Assembly: GCA_003247835.1 (NCBI GenBank) | Contig: QJYB01000045.1 | Span: 1 to 55,262, forward strand | Source of the DNA: Gammaproteobacteria bacterium | Lineage (GTDB): Bacteria; Pseudomonadota; Gammaproteobacteria; Pseudomonadales; Azotimanducaceae | DNA: 55,262 nt | Reading direction: 5' to 3' | Shown here: piece by piece, positions 1 through 11,357 of the stretch | Layout of the letters: every line of letters starts with the position of its first letter | Numbering within the stretch: the first letter of the stretch is position 1 | The notes under the pieces: model-generated | What the model was told of the DNA's origin: nothing | Database searches by the model: none | What the model saw: only the letters and a program-made list of their open reading frames with translations | Position numbers and translations under genes: made by a program

Positions 1-862
1 TCAGCACGTGAACGGGTTCTTCGACGTAGCGGTAGTGATGGGATTCGGGATCGAGCAGAAAGCGCGCACTCACCGGACCTTCGATCACTGCGGCGTTGTC
101 CGAGTACGCCGAGAGGATCCCTTCACCGTTGATGTGAGCGTGAGTGTTGCGGATCATCTCGAACAGCGACCGCGATTCGAGAGTGCCGTCCACTTCCCAC
201 TTCGCGTTGAAGATTTTGTGGCGACAGTGCTCGGAGTTTGCCTGGGCGAACATCATCAGTTCCACATCGGTCGGGTCGCGGCCGAGCTCGGCATATGCCT
301 CCGCGAGATAGTCCACCTCGTCATCCGACAGGGCGAGACCCAGCTCCGAGTTGGCACGGGTCAGCGCGTCCCGGCCACCGCTCAGGACGCCGACATGGGT
401 GAGTGGCTGGGGCTCGAGGCTGGCGAATACCGATTCGTACTCACCGTCGATCACCACACGCTGGGTCATCCGGTCGTGGAGATATGGGAGTATCTGCTTC
501 GGATCACCGCCCGACAGATACCACCGCACTCCCCGCTCAACGCGTCGTACCTGCTCCAGGCCGCAGATCGCGAAGATGTCGGTCGCCTTGCTCGACCACG
601 GAGAGATGGTGCCCATCCTGGGCAGCACGACGCCGACGGGATTGCCACAGCGCTCAGGCAGGTCGCTTCTCGGCCCGTAGGTCAGCAGCGCGTCAACCCG
701 TTCTAGCGCGGCAGTGTCCAGAGACGCGTCGAGCGCCACGAGGTGCACGAACTCCGCGTACAGAAGCGGTCTTTCCCCGGTCGCCTGCTGCACCCTGTCC
801 GCCACCTTCTCCAGTGCGAAACGGGACAGTGCTGGCGGTCCTTGGAGCGTGAGAATTTTCAT
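1..862 (-). CDS. purL: Phosphoribosylformylglycinamidine synthase, N-terminal part (cut by window edge)
   Basis: Reading the minus strand from the ATG at 862 gives an open frame of 287 codons that runs off the left edge without a stop. The protein begins [20 protein letters not shown] and carries the FGAR-amidotransferase signature [13 protein letters not shown] around residue 200. PurL uses ATP and glutamine to turn FGAR into FGAM, the fourth step of purine synthesis. Family members are about 1,290 residues long, so roughly one fifth is present: the N-terminal PurS-like domain, the linker, and the start of the first synthase domain. It starts 3 bases after the tadA stop and is probably the last gene of the guaB-guaA-tadA-purL operon. 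In Pseudomonas mltF lies next to purL; it is not between tadA and purL here. Confidence 0.96.
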   Translation of the reverse strand, partial: MKILTLQGPPALSRFALEKVADRVQQATGERPLLYAEFVHLVALDASLDTAALERVDALLTYGPRSDLPERCGNPVGVVLPRMGTISPWSSKATDIFAICGLEQVRRVERGVRWYLSGGDPKQILPYLHDRMTQRVVIDGEYESVFASLEPQPLTHVGVLSGGRDALTRANSELGLALSDDEVDYLAEAYAELGRDPTDVELMMFAQANSEHCRHKIFNAKWEVDGTLESRSLFEMIRNTHAHINGEGILSAYSDNAAVIEGPVSARFLLDPESHHYRYVEEPVHVL

Positions 863-865
863 CTG

Positions 866-1372
866 TCAGCTTCGCGCCGGATCGTCCGTTCCGGACCGAC
901 GGTGCGGACACCCGGCCCGTTTCGCGGCAAAGAAATCGGTGAGCCGCTGGCTGCATGCTTCGGCCAGTACACCTTCCACCACGTTCAACCGATGGTTGAG
1001 GCCGGCAAGCAGATCGGTACCGCGACTGACGATGGCGCCGCCCTTGGGTTCCCGGGCACCGAAGACCAGTGTTTCGACCCGGGCATGAATGAGCGCCCCT
1101 GCACACATGGTGCAGGGTTCCACGGTCACGTACAGCGTGGTGCCCGGCAGCCGGTAGTTTCCGAGGCGCTCTGCCGCGGCCCGGATCGCCAGCACTTCGG
1201 CGTGGGCTGTCGGGTCCGCGAGACCTATCGGCGCGTTGCTGCCACAGCCGATTTCGCCGGCGTCCCCAATCAGCACGGCGCCGATGGGAACCTCCCCGGC
1301 CAACGCCGCCGCATCCGCCAGTTCCAGCGCCCGACGCATCCAGAACGTGTGGTCCGGTGTCGGAACGTTCAT
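866..1372 (-). CDS. tadA: tRNA-specific adenosine deaminase TadA
   Basis: TadA deaminates A34 of tRNA-Arg(ACG) to inosine. The 168-residue product has the cytidine-deaminase-fold zinc site: H57 and E59 in TAHAEV, then C87 and C90 in PCTMC. From the chosen start these fall at the same numbers as in E. coli TadA. I chose the ATG at 1372 because it overlaps the guaA stop as ATGA, which suggests translational coupling. An in-frame GTG six bases upstream (1378) is possible. The C-terminal tail is longer and more basic than the catalytic core needs. Confidence 0.95.
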   Translation of the reverse strand: MNVPTPDHTFWMRRALELADAAALAGEVPIGAVLIGDAGEIGCGSNAPIGLADPTAHAEVLAIRAAAERLGNYRLPGTTLYVTVEPCTMCAGALIHARVETLVFGAREPKGGAIVSRGTDLLAGLNHRLNVVEGVLAEACSQRLTDFFAAKRAGCPHRRSGTDDPARS

Positions 1373-2940
1373 TCCCACTCGATTGTCGCCGGTGGTTTGC
1401 TGGATACGTCGTAGACCACCCGCGACACACCGGCAATCTCGTTGATGATGCGGTTCGACACCCGCTCGATGAAGTCATAGGGCAGATGTGCCCAGCGGGC
1501 GGTCATGAAATCCACGGTCTCCACGGCCCTGAGCGCGATCACGTCCGCATAGCGCCGGGCATCCCCGACGACGCCCACGGACTTGACCGGCAGGTAGACG
1601 CAGAACGCCTGGCTGACCGCATCGTAAAGTCCGGCCCGCCGCAGCTCCGTCAGGAAGATGGCGTCTGCTTCGCGCAGGACATCGGCTCTTTCCTTGCACA
1701 CCTCGCCGAGAATGCGCACACCCAGACCCGGACCCGGGAACGGATGCCGGAAGATCAGCTCCTTCGGCAGACCGAGATGCAGGCCGATGTTGCGTACCTC
1801 GTCCTTGAACAGCTCCCTGAGTGGCTCGATCAGCTTGAGATGCATGCGTTCCGGAAGACCACCGACGTTGTGATGGGACTTGATGACATGGGCCTTGCCG
1901 TGCTGGCTCGCCGCAGATTCGATCACGTCAGGATAGATCGTTCCCTGCGCCAGCCAGGCGACCCCTTCGATTCTGTGGGCTTCCCGGTCGAAGACCTCGA
2001 TAAAGGTGTTACCGATCGATTTCCGCTTCGCCTCCGGATCCGCGATGCCCTCGAGGGCGCTCAGAAACTCCCGTTCCGCATCCACTGTGACCAGATTCAG
2101 TGACAAGGCATTGGACGGTGCGAAGGCGTGCTCCACTTCTGCCCGCTCGTCCTTGCGCAGCAGCCCGTTGTCCACGAAGACACAGGTCAGCTGATCGCCG
2201 ATGGCGCGCGACAGCAGCGCGGCAACGACGCTGGAATCCACACCACCCGACAACCCGAGCACCACCCGGTCGCCTGCCACCGTCGCACGGACGTGCGCAA
2301 TGGCGTCCTCGATGATGTTTGCTGCCGTCCAGAGACCCTCGCAGCCGCAGATATCACGGGCAAAGTGCCGGAGGATCTCGGCACCCTGCCGCGTATGGGT
2401 CACTTCCGGATGAAACTGCACTCCGTAAAGCCGTCTGGCGCCGAGCTCCATGGCGGCGATGGGTGCAGAGTCGGTGGAAGCAGTCACGGTGAATCCTGCC
2501 GGGACCTCCACCACCTTGTCACCGTGACTCATCCAGACAGGTAGCTCGCCGCCTGCGCCGTCGTTTATCACCGAGAGGAACTCGCTGCCGGGTACGACGT
2601 CGACCACCGCGTGGCCGAACTCCTGCACCCTGGAGCCCTGGACCCGGCCGCCGAGCTGTTCGGCCATCGCCTGCATGCCGTAGCAGATACCGAGCACGGG
2701 CACGCCGAGCTGAAATATGGCGTCGTCGATCCTCGGCGTGTCCGAGGCGGTCACGGATTCGGGACCGCCGGAGAGAATGACCCCACGCGGCGCGAATTCC
2801 GCAAAGAACGCCGCCGGGGCGTCGAACGGGTGAATCTCACAGTAGACACCGGCCTCGCGGATGCGTCGGGCGATGAGCTGTGTGTACTGAGAACCGAAAT
2901 CGACGATCAGCAGACGCTGATCGTGAATGTCAAAAGCCAT
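1369..2940 (-). CDS. guaA: GMP synthase (glutamine-hydrolysing)
   Basis: GuaA aminates XMP to GMP using glutamine and ATP. The 523-residue protein has the class I amidotransferase domain first, with nucleophile C86 in GICYGMQ and the His/Glu pair in FHPEVTHT near residue 175. The ATP-pyrophosphatase loop [10 protein letters not shown] follows, then the C-terminal dimerisation domain ending PPATIEWE, which is typical of the family. The frame stays open 46 codons upstream, but that stretch overlaps guaB and looks unlike GuaA. The ATG at 2940 gives the usual N-terminus and the usual length of about 525 residues. It lies 11 bases after guaB. Confidence 0.98.
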   Translation of the reverse strand: MAFDIHDQRLLIVDFGSQYTQLIARRIREAGVYCEIHPFDAPAAFFAEFAPRGVILSGGPESVTASDTPRIDDAIFQLGVPVLGICYGMQAMAEQLGGRVQGSRVQEFGHAVVDVVPGSEFLSVINDGAGGELPVWMSHGDKVVEVPAGFTVTASTDSAPIAAMELGARRLYGVQFHPEVTHTRQGAEILRHFARDICGCEGLWTAANIIEDAIAHVRATVAGDRVVLGLSGGVDSSVVAALLSRAIGDQLTCVFVDNGLLRKDERAEVEHAFAPSNALSLNLVTVDAEREFLSALEGIADPEAKRKSIGNTFIEVFDREAHRIEGVAWLAQGTIYPDVIESAASQHGKAHVIKSHHNVGGLPERMHLKLIEPLRELFKDEVRNIGLHLGLPKELIFRHPFPGPGLGVRILGEVCKERADVLREADAIFLTELRRAGLYDAVSQAFCVYLPVKSVGVVGDARRYADVIALRAVETVDFMTARWAHLPYDFIERVSNRIINEIAGVSRVVYDVSSKPPATIEWE

Positions 2941-2951
2941 CTGGGGTCCTG

Positions 2952-4471
<1,520 letters not shown>

Positions 4472-4480
4472 CTCGCGGCC

Positions 4481-5899
4481 ATGTTCCGCACCCCCCGCGC
4501 CGGACACACCAGCCATCAGACCTCGGGTGACAGCGTGCTCACCGTGAGCCAGCTCGCCCGCCAGGCACGGATCGTCATCGAGGAACATCTGGGCTCGGTG
4601 ATGGTGGAAGGCGAGCTTTCGAATTTCCGTCGACCCGGGTCAGGACACTGGTACTTCACCCTGAAGGATGCGGACGCTCAGATCCGCTGTGCCATGTTCG
4701 CCGGACGCAACCGTCTCGTGCGTATCGCAGCAACGGACGGCATGCAGGTTCGCGTTAGCGGTACGGTGAGCCTCTACGAACCGCGCGGTGACTTTCAGCT
4801 CATCGTCGATCGCATGGAAACCGCCGGTGAGGGAGCCCTGCGCGCCGCTTTCGAGGCACTCAAGGCCAGACTCGGTGCGGAGGGCCTCTTCGACGAAGCC
4901 CGCAAACGGCCCCTGCCCGCGCATCCCCACCATCTGACCGTCATCTCCTCCCCTTCGGGCGCTGCACTCTCGGACGTGCTGCACGTGATCGAGCGACGGT
5001 TTCCGGGTCTGAAGGTGTTGCTGATCCCGACCGCCGTGCAGGGTGATGCCGCCGCCCGCCAGATCATCGGGGCACTCGATCGGGCGGGGAAGATGTCCAC
5101 GGACGTGGTGCTGCTCACCCGGGGTGGCGGCTCACTGGAAGATCTCTGGGTGTTCAATCTCGAAGCGGTCGCCCGGGCGGTAGCCGCCTGCCCGCATCCG
5201 GTGGTTTCCGCCATCGGGCACCAGACCGATTTCACCATCACTGATTTCGTCGCGGATGTCCGGGCGCCGACACCATCGGCAGCCGCGGAGCTCATCACGC
5301 CGACCCGTGAGGATCTTGGCCGCACCCTGTCCGGCCTGTTCGCCAGACTGTCCCGACACTTCGGGCAGGAGATCCGCTTTCTCCGTCAGTCACTGCTCGG
5401 ACTGGACCGACGGCTGATCGATCCGGCCAGCCAGATCGCGCAGCGGATGGTATTCGCCGACGAGCTGGAACGGCGCCTTGCGCGTGCCTGTCGTGCAACC
5501 ATCGGCAGCCGCCGTGTCAGGCTCGCCGGTGGCGCTCGCTCGCTCGCCCTGCTCGATCCGGCTCGGCTGATCGGAACTCATCGCCGCGCTCTGGCGTCGG
5601 TCTCCGCCGGACTATCCCGCCAGCTCAGGAGCGAGATCGCCGAGCGGCGGCTGTCCCTGGCCGGTAATGCCAGAGCCCTGGCCGGGGTGAGCCCGCTGGC
5701 AACGCTGGACCGGGGGTATGCGGTACTGACACGCACCACACCGCAAACGACCACCATCAGCACGCTGACCTCGGTGCACGAGGCGACACCGGGCGACAGG
5801 CTTCGCGCCCTGCTGGCCGACGGCAGCCTCGACGTCACGGTGACCGGCCGGGACACCACCCCGCCTCTGACTGCACCCGACGTGGAAGATGAACGATGA
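4481..5899 (+). CDS. xseA: Exodeoxyribonuclease VII large subunit
   Basis: XseA is the catalytic subunit of exonuclease VII, which degrades single-stranded DNA from both ends. The 472-residue product has the N-terminal OB fold (about residues 18-115, with VEGELSNFRR and GHWYFTLKD). The catalytic core follows with SSPSGAALSDVLHV, TRGGGSLEDLWVFN and SAIGHQTDFTITDFVADVRA. A helical C-terminal region then ends in the conserved LDRGYAVL motif. The start at 4481 has no clear Shine-Dalgarno; a GTG at 4535 (V19) would also leave the OB fold intact. The partner xseB is not in the window. It overlaps the next gene by ATGA. Confidence 0.96.
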   Translation: MFRTPRAGHTSHQTSGDSVLTVSQLARQARIVIEEHLGSVMVEGELSNFRRPGSGHWYFTLKDADAQIRCAMFAGRNRLVRIAATDGMQVRVSGTVSLYEPRGDFQLIVDRMETAGEGALRAAFEALKARLGAEGLFDEARKRPLPAHPHHLTVISSPSGAALSDVLHVIERRFPGLKVLLIPTAVQGDAAARQIIGALDRAGKMSTDVVLLTRGGGSLEDLWVFNLEAVARAVAACPHPVVSAIGHQTDFTITDFVADVRAPTPSAAAELITPTREDLGRTLSGLFARLSRHFGQEIRFLRQSLLGLDRRLIDPASQIAQRMVFADELERRLARACRATIGSRRVRLAGGARSLALLDPARLIGTHRRALASVSAGLSRQLRSEIAERRLSLAGNARALAGVSPLATLDRGYAVLTRTTPQTTTISTLTSVHEATPGDRLRALLADGSLDVTVTGRDTTPPLTAPDVEDER

Positions 5900-6744
5900 G
5901 ACTGAACACCGATCCGGGCAGACGGAACCGACTCGCGACCCGACTGCTGACCTGTCTGCTGACCGCCGTGCCGTGCACCACGGCCCTCGCCGCCGAGAGC
6001 GTGCCCGGTGGTCTGTACCTGCAGCCGCTGCCGGACGGGGTGGTCGGCGCCCGCTACGAGGACCAGCCCGTGCTGATTTTCCGCGGGGTCGCCGTGGTCG
6101 GCATCAACCTTGACACGGCGCCCGGCACCCACACGATTTCGCTCGAGTATGGCGACGGACGGACCGAAAAGCGCCAGTTCGCAGTGACGGACAAACGCTA
6201 CACGGAGCAGCATCTGACCATCGAGAATCCACGCATGGTCAACCCGCTGCCCGAGGATCTGGCCCGGATCCGCGACGAGAGCGCGAAAATGGGTGCCCAG
6301 TACCGGCTGTTCACCGTACCCACAGGCTCTCCCCTGCCCTTCGTGCAGCCCGTGGACGGTCCGCTGTCGAGCTCGTTCGGACGCCGTCGGGTACTCAACG
6401 GCGAGCGTCGCTCACCCCACAGCGGACTCGACATCGCCGTGGACACCGGGACACCGGTCGCGAGCCCGGCGCCGGGTATCGTGACGCTGACCGGCGCCTT
6501 CTACTTCAACGGCAACACGGTCTTCGTCGATCATGGTGGCGGCCTGATCAGCATGATGTGTCATCTGAGCAGGATCGACGTTTCGGCAGGACAGACCGTG
6601 GCGCGCGGTGACATTCTCGGTCTCGTGGGTGCGACGGGACGGGTGACCGGCCCGCACCTGCACTGGTCAGTCAGTATGAACGGTAACCGCGTGGATCCCG
6701 TGCAGGTCATGAACCTGTTCAGCGAGGCGCCCGCCGACCTCTGA
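5896..6744 (+). CDS. M23-family metallopeptidase, periplasmic
   Basis: This 282-residue protein has an N-terminal signal peptide (basic start, hydrophobic LLTCLLTAVPCTTALA, probable cleavage after ALA near residue 33). A C-terminal LytM/M23 peptidase domain follows, with zinc-ligand motifs HSGLD and HLHW. M23 enzymes cut peptide cross-links in peptidoglycan; with both motifs intact it is probably active. The 100 or so residues between signal and peptidase look like the beta-rich N-terminal domain seen in related Pseudomonas proteins. It overlaps xseA by 4 bases, and the xseA-M23 neighbourhood is known in Pseudomonas. Confidence 0.9.
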   Translation: MRLNTDPGRRNRLATRLLTCLLTAVPCTTALAAESVPGGLYLQPLPDGVVGARYEDQPVLIFRGVAVVGINLDTAPGTHTISLEYGDGRTEKRQFAVTDKRYTEQHLTIENPRMVNPLPEDLARIRDESAKMGAQYRLFTVPTGSPLPFVQPVDGPLSSSFGRRRVLNGERRSPHSGLDIAVDTGTPVASPAPGIVTLTGAFYFNGNTVFVDHGGGLISMMCHLSRIDVSAGQTVARGDILGLVGATGRVTGPHLHWSVSMNGNRVDPVQVMNLFSEAPADL

Positions 6745-6749
6745 AACGC

Positions 6750-8159
6750 TCAGCGCTTTTTCCGATGCCGGATCACACGCCGGCGCTGCTTCTGCTGGCG
6801 GCGGTTGAGCTCGTTCTTCTTACCCGCATAGGGGTTTTCCGATGTCCTGAACTCCAGAACCACCGGATTACCTACGAGACGGAGCGCTTCCCGGAATCCC
6901 TTCTCCAGATAGCGGATGTAGCTCGACGGCAATGAGCCGGTCTGATTGCCGTGGATGATGATGCGGGGTGGATGCTCACCCGCCTTGTGCGCAAAACGGA
7001 GCTTGATCGGACGACCCCGCACCGACGGCGGTGGATGCGCGTCGACGAGCCCACCGAGCAGGCGGGTGAGCAGTGTGGTGCCGACCTGAAACGCGCCCGC
7101 CCGATGAATGTCCTTCACCGCATCGAGCAGGTGACCCACTCCGCTGCCGTGCAGCGCCGAGATGTGCATGACGGGAATCCAGGGCGCGAAACTGAGCTTC
7201 CGGTCGAGCTCGCGGTCGACGAGCGCCTTCTGCTCCACAGACAGACCATCCCACTTGTTCACCACGACCAGCACGCCGTTGCCGGATTCCGCTGCATAGC
7301 TCAGGAGGTGCAGGTCCTGATCGACGACGCCCTCCGATCCATCCAGAACAAGGATGACCACCTGGGCGTCTTCCATGGCCTGCAGTGACTTCACCACGGA
7401 GAACTTCTCCGCCACGCCTTCCACCCGGCCCTTCCGTCGCACGCCCGCCGTGTCGATGAGCACGAACCGTTCGCCATCCCGTTCGAAGGGGATCGCAATG
7501 GCATCCCGGGTCGTGCCGGGTGCATCGAACACCACCTGCCGTTCCTCGCCGAGCAGGCGGTTGGTGAGCGTGGACTTGCCGACGTTTGGTCGTCCGACGA
7601 TGGCCACCCGGATGCCTTCCTCCGCCTCGGTACCCGGTGCGTCCGCCGCCTCCGCCGCCGGCCACTCCGTGGTGGTGATCCAGTGCCTCAGGCCGGCCAT
7701 ACCCTGGCCGTGCGCGGCCGAGACGAACACCGTATCGGCAATGCCCAGCGCCGCGAACTCGGCGAGTGCATCCGACTCGTTCGCCCCGTCCATCTTGTTC
7801 ACGACCAGCAGCACGGGCTTGCCCAGTCGTCTCAGACGCACCGCGATCTCCTGATCGGACGGTGTGAGGCCATCACGCCCGTCCACCAGGAACAGCACCC
7901 CGTCCGCCTCGGCGAGCGCCAGATCCGCCTGGGTTTCGAGCGCACGGGTCAGATCCCCCGGCTCCCCCAGCAGCCCGCCGGTATCGATCAGTGTGAAAGC
8001 ATGGCCGTCGAGGTCCGCACGGCCGTAGCGGCGGTCCCTGGTCAGCCCCGGGACGTCCGCCACCAGCGCGTCACGGCGTCGGGTCAGCCGGTTGAAGAGC
8101 GTGGATTTGCCTACGTTGGGCCGACCGACGAGCGCCAGGGTGGGCAGGTCAGCCCGCAT
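6750..8159 (-). CDS. der: Ribosome-assembly GTPase Der (EngA)
   Basis: Der is an essential double GTPase that acts in 50S subunit maturation. The 469-residue protein has two G domains, each with a GRPNVGKST P-loop (near residues 11 and 195). The first has DTGG and NKMDG, the second DTAG and NKWDG. A KH-like domain follows, then a very basic tail rich in K, R and Q. I chose the ATG at 8159 because the G1 motif then begins within about 10 residues, as in E. coli Der. An ATG at 8192 would add 11 residues. It follows bamB, the usual gammaproteobacterial order. Confidence 0.97.
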   Translation of the reverse strand: MRADLPTLALVGRPNVGKSTLFNRLTRRRDALVADVPGLTRDRRYGRADLDGHAFTLIDTGGLLGEPGDLTRALETQADLALAEADGVLFLVDGRDGLTPSDQEIAVRLRRLGKPVLLVVNKMDGANESDALAEFAALGIADTVFVSAAHGQGMAGLRHWITTTEWPAAEAADAPGTEAEEGIRVAIVGRPNVGKSTLTNRLLGEERQVVFDAPGTTRDAIAIPFERDGERFVLIDTAGVRRKGRVEGVAEKFSVVKSLQAMEDAQVVILVLDGSEGVVDQDLHLLSYAAESGNGVLVVVNKWDGLSVEQKALVDRELDRKLSFAPWIPVMHISALHGSGVGHLLDAVKDIHRAGAFQVGTTLLTRLLGGLVDAHPPPSVRGRPIKLRFAHKAGEHPPRIIIHGNQTGSLPSSYIRYLEKGFREALRLVGNPVVLEFRTSENPYAGKKNELNRRQQKQRRRVIRHRKKR

Positions 8160-8207
8160 GTCCTGCCGGCAGGTTGAGATTCGGTGAGACATGCTCCCTG
8201 CTCATGA

Positions 8208-9443
8208 TCAGCGAACGGACACTTCCAGTGCCTGCAGGCTGCCGGAGTTGCCGAGCGCGTAGAGCATGCCGTCCGCATAGATCATGCGCGAGCGCACGCC
8301 CTTGCCGTCGAGCTTGCGCCGTCCGAGCAGCCGGCCGTCGCTCTGGGCCAGGATGTGCAGATAACCTTTGTAATCGGTCACGGCCACGTAGTTGCTGAAC
8401 ACCACTGGCGAGGACAGACGCCGTCGCGCCAGCGCATCCTGGCGCCATTCCTCCTCCGCGGTGCGTGTGTCGACGGCAACGATGGTGTCGTTGGCATCCA
8501 CCACATAGACGTTGCCGTAGCCTTCGTCGAGATCCAGGAAGCTGCTCATCGGCAGCTCCCAGAGCGGATTGCCGTCCTGACGTCGCAGCCCTCGAAGATT
8601 GCCCTGATAGCTGACGGCGTAGACGATCGGACCGTCCACCAGCGGCGTGGAATCCACGTCCACCATCCTGTCGAGCTCGGAACGGCCCTCCGGCAGCATC
8701 AGCAGGTGTTCCCAGACAGGCTCACCGTTCTGCGCCTTTACCGCGACCACGTTGCCGTTGGCGAAACCGGTGTACACCACACCACCGTCGAAAACCGGCG
8801 TCGCCGTGCCCCGGAGCGTGAGAATCGGCACCTGCTGGTCGATTTCCCAGACCACCTTGCCGTCCTCGAGGTCCAGGGCGATCAGGCTGCCGTCGATGGC
8901 CTGAACGTAGACCTTGCCGTCACCGGTCGCCGGCGGTGCCAGTACCTCACTGTCCACGGAAGCCCGCCAGACCTGGCTGCCGTCCGCTGCCGACAGGGCG
9001 ATCACGTCACCGTTCGTCGTGCCGACGAAAACCATGCCGCCACCGGCACCCACGCCACCGCCGACGAAGCTCGGATCGCGGCGATCCATGAAGTTCAGGC
9101 CGCTGAGCAGACCACCGGACTCGTCTGGCAGCTGGACACGCCATTGCCGTTTGCCGGTGAACCGATCGAACGCATCGATCTGACCGTAGCCGTCAGCGGC
9201 GTAGATCCGATCCGCGACTATGACGGGTCGGATGCGCAGGTATTTGCGGCCGAGACCCTTACCCACGTTCGCCGACCAGCGACGGGTGATCTTCACCTCG
9301 GGCTCGTACTTGGTGAGCTTGGCGGGCTTCAGCGACTCGGTGTCTTTCTTCTTACCGCCGTCCACCCAGGGCAGCCACGAGAACCAGCTGCAGCCCGCCA
9401 TGAACAGCAGGCAGAGCGACGCGAGCGCTAGATTACGCGTCAT
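8208..9443 (-). CDS. bamB: Outer-membrane assembly lipoprotein BamB
   Basis: BamB is a lipoprotein of the BAM complex that inserts beta-barrel proteins into the outer membrane. The 411-residue product starts with a lipoprotein signal whose lipobox LFMAGC places the lipidated cysteine near residue 18. Repeated PQQ-type beta-propeller blades follow, with motifs such as GDVIALSAADGSQVWRA and GSLIALDLEDGKVVWEI. The ATG at 9443 overlaps the end of yfgM by 11 bases, suggesting coupling. A GTG at 9449 is the alternative start. Confidence 0.96.
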   Translation of the reverse strand: MTRNLALASLCLLFMAGCSWFSWLPWVDGGKKKDTESLKPAKLTKYEPEVKITRRWSANVGKGLGRKYLRIRPVIVADRIYAADGYGQIDAFDRFTGKRQWRVQLPDESGGLLSGLNFMDRRDPSFVGGGVGAGGGMVFVGTTNGDVIALSAADGSQVWRASVDSEVLAPPATGDGKVYVQAIDGSLIALDLEDGKVVWEIDQQVPILTLRGTATPVFDGGVVYTGFANGNVVAVKAQNGEPVWEHLLMLPEGRSELDRMVDVDSTPLVDGPIVYAVSYQGNLRGLRRQDGNPLWELPMSSFLDLDEGYGNVYVVDANDTIVAVDTRTAEEEWRQDALARRRLSSPVVFSNYVAVTDYKGYLHILAQSDGRLLGRRKLDGKGVRSRMIYADGMLYALGNSGSLQALEVSVR

Positions 9444-10059
9444 CCGCACCTGCCGTATCCGCCACCTTCATCTCGAGGATGGGACGTCGGGTCCCGTCGC
9501 CCACCTCCGCCATGGCCGCCGCGTAGGACTCACGAGCCAGGTCCAGCTCGTTGCGGGTCATGTGAATGTCGCCCTTCAGCTCGAGCACCAGGGCACGGAA
9601 GCCGAGGCTCCTGACGTTCGACAGCGTTGTCAGCGCGGCGTCGGTCTGATCGAGCTGCTGCTGGAGCCGGGCTATCCGGACCCGGATCAGGTCGTCGAGC
9701 GGTGCATCCGGCTTCAACGCCAGCGCGGCTTCCAGCTCGGCAAGCGCACCGTTCACGTCGTCCTCGTCAACCATCGCCTTGGCGTCCCGGAGCAGCACGA
9801 ACACGTGGTAGCTCGAGTCGGGAAACTCGCTGGCAAGGGTCCCCTCGATGGTTTCCCGCTCAGCGCCCGTGGCCTTCAGATAGTCGGCGTAGAGGTCCGA
9901 CGACCGCGCGACGGCGTCATCCCGGTGCTCGGAATACCAGCGCCAGCCGACGACGGCGACGACGGCGACCACCACCACGACCACCAGCGTCGTGCCGTTG
10001 TTCACCCACCAGTTTTTCAGCTTGTCGAGCTGCTCTTCGTCGGTCAGATAGTCTGACAC
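9433..10059 (-). CDS. yfgM: YfgM-like SecYEG ancillary protein with TPR-like repeats
   Basis: The 208-residue protein has a short cytosolic N-terminus with the family motif TDEEQLDKLKNWW. One very valine-rich membrane helix follows at about residues 24-42, then a periplasmic region of TPR-like helices. YfgM proteins sit in the inner membrane and link the SecYEG translocon to periplasmic chaperones. The position between hisS and bamB is the standard gammaproteobacterial order and supports the call. Confidence 0.92.
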   Translation of the reverse strand: MSDYLTDEEQLDKLKNWWVNNGTTLVVVVVVAVVAVVGWRWYSEHRDDAVARSSDLYADYLKATGAERETIEGTLASEFPDSSYHVFVLLRDAKAMVDEDDVNGALAELEAALALKPDAPLDDLIRVRIARLQQQLDQTDAALTTLSNVRSLGFRALVLELKGDIHMTRNELDLARESYAAAMAEVGDGTRRPILEMKVADTAGADDA

Positions 10060-10098
10060 CCAATCCTCCTGTCGAGTCTTTTCACGGCGGCTGTCGCG

Positions 10099-11355
10099 CT
10101 ACGCCGTATTGCTGATCCGGGCAACGGCTTCCTCGATGCTGACAGCCGTCTGTTCGCCCGTTGCCAGGGCTTTCAGCGCCAGGAGGCCCCGTGCACGCTC
10201 CTCGCCGCCCACCAGCACTGCCCAGCGGGCGCCGCACTGATCGGCCTTTCTGAGCTGGTTCTTCAGCTTGCCGCCGCCGGCGTGGACGCGAATTCTGAGT
10301 TCTGGCAACTCGAGGCGCAAGCGATCCGCCAGGCTGAGCGCTTCCGTGTACAGATCGTCCGACAACACGCACAGGTAGACGTCCACAGCAGCAGCCGTGG
10401 GGAGGTTCTGCTGCTCGAACAGCAGCAGAACCCGCTCGAGGCCGAGGGCGAAACCGGCTCCGGGTGTGGGTCGACCACCGAGCTGCTCGACCAGCGCATC
10501 GTAGCGGCCACCGGCGCAGATGGTGCCCTGCGCGCCCAGATCGTCCGTCACCCATTCGAAAACGGTGTAGTTGTAGTAGTCGAGGCCCCGCACCAGTCGC
10601 GGGTTCAGGACGTACGCCATACCGAGCGCATCCAGCATCTCGAGCAGCGCATCGAAGTGGGCGCGACCGTCGCGACCCACGTGGTCCGTGAGAACCGGCG
10701 CCTCGGCGAGAATCTCCCGGGTGCGCTCGACCTTGGAATCGAGTATGCGCAGCGGGTTGGTGGTCAGGCGCCGGCGGCTGTCTTCGTCCAGATCGTTCAC
10801 GTAGCCCGACAGGTAGGCGACCAGCGCTTCGCGATAGCGGCCCCGGTCGGCGGCCGAACCGATGGTGTTCAGCTCCAGTCGGACGTTGCCATCGATGGCG
10901 AGCTTCTGCCAGCAGGCACGTGCCAGCGCGAGCAGCTCGGCATCCACGTCCGGTCCCGCCATGCCGAAAGCTTCAGCGCCGAGCTGATAGAACTGCCGGT
11001 AGCGCCCTTTCTGGGGCCGCTCGTACCTGAACATGTGGCCGCGGTAGAAAACACGCTGGGTCTGGTTGTAGAGCAGGCCATGCTGCTGCAGCACGCGGAC
11101 GCAGCCGGCGGTGCCTTCCGGTCTCAGGGTGATGCTGTCGCCGTCCCGATCGGCGAAGGTGTACATCTCCTTTTCGACGATGTCCGTCGCTTCGCCCACC
11201 CCTCGACTGAACAGCTCCGTGAACTCGAGCAGCGGCAGGTGTACCTCTTCATAGGCGTAGCTCGACAGCACGGATTCGAGCTCCGACTCAACAGCGCGCC
11301 AGCGTCGTCCCTCGTCGGGCAGCACATCACGCATGCCCCGGATCGCCTGAACCAT
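10099..11355 (-). CDS. hisS: Histidine--tRNA ligase
   Basis: HisS charges tRNA-His. The 418-residue class II synthetase shows the typical start VQAIRGMRDVLPDE. Motif 2 is around MFRYERPQKGRYRQFYQ, with QLGAEAFG following, and the histidine-binding segment is LVRGLDYYNYTVFEW. Motif 3 is GFALGLERVLLL, and a C-terminal anticodon-binding domain closes the protein. It starts 2 bases after the rodZ stop. In most relatives ispG lies between rodZ and hisS; no ispG reading frame fits that gap here. Confidence 0.98.
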   Translation of the reverse strand: MVQAIRGMRDVLPDEGRRWRAVESELESVLSSYAYEEVHLPLLEFTELFSRGVGEATDIVEKEMYTFADRDGDSITLRPEGTAGCVRVLQQHGLLYNQTQRVFYRGHMFRYERPQKGRYRQFYQLGAEAFGMAGPDVDAELLALARACWQKLAIDGNVRLELNTIGSAADRGRYREALVAYLSGYVNDLDEDSRRRLTTNPLRILDSKVERTREILAEAPVLTDHVGRDGRAHFDALLEMLDALGMAYVLNPRLVRGLDYYNYTVFEWVTDDLGAQGTICAGGRYDALVEQLGGRPTPGAGFALGLERVLLLFEQQNLPTAAAVDVYLCVLSDDLYTEALSLADRLRLELPELRIRVHAGGGKLKNQLRKADQCGARWAVLVGGEERARGLLALKALATGEQTAVSIEEAVARISNTA

Positions 11356-11357
11356 CG

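Noticed and set aside
8..706. 232-codon plus-strand frame at the left edge
   Set aside because: The minus strand encodes PurL with its signature motif; the plus frame is its shadow.
6737..6756. Possible terminator between the M23 peptidase and der
   Set aside because: Only a 4-base stem CTGA/TCAG can form; the T-run after it is not placed behind a stable stem.
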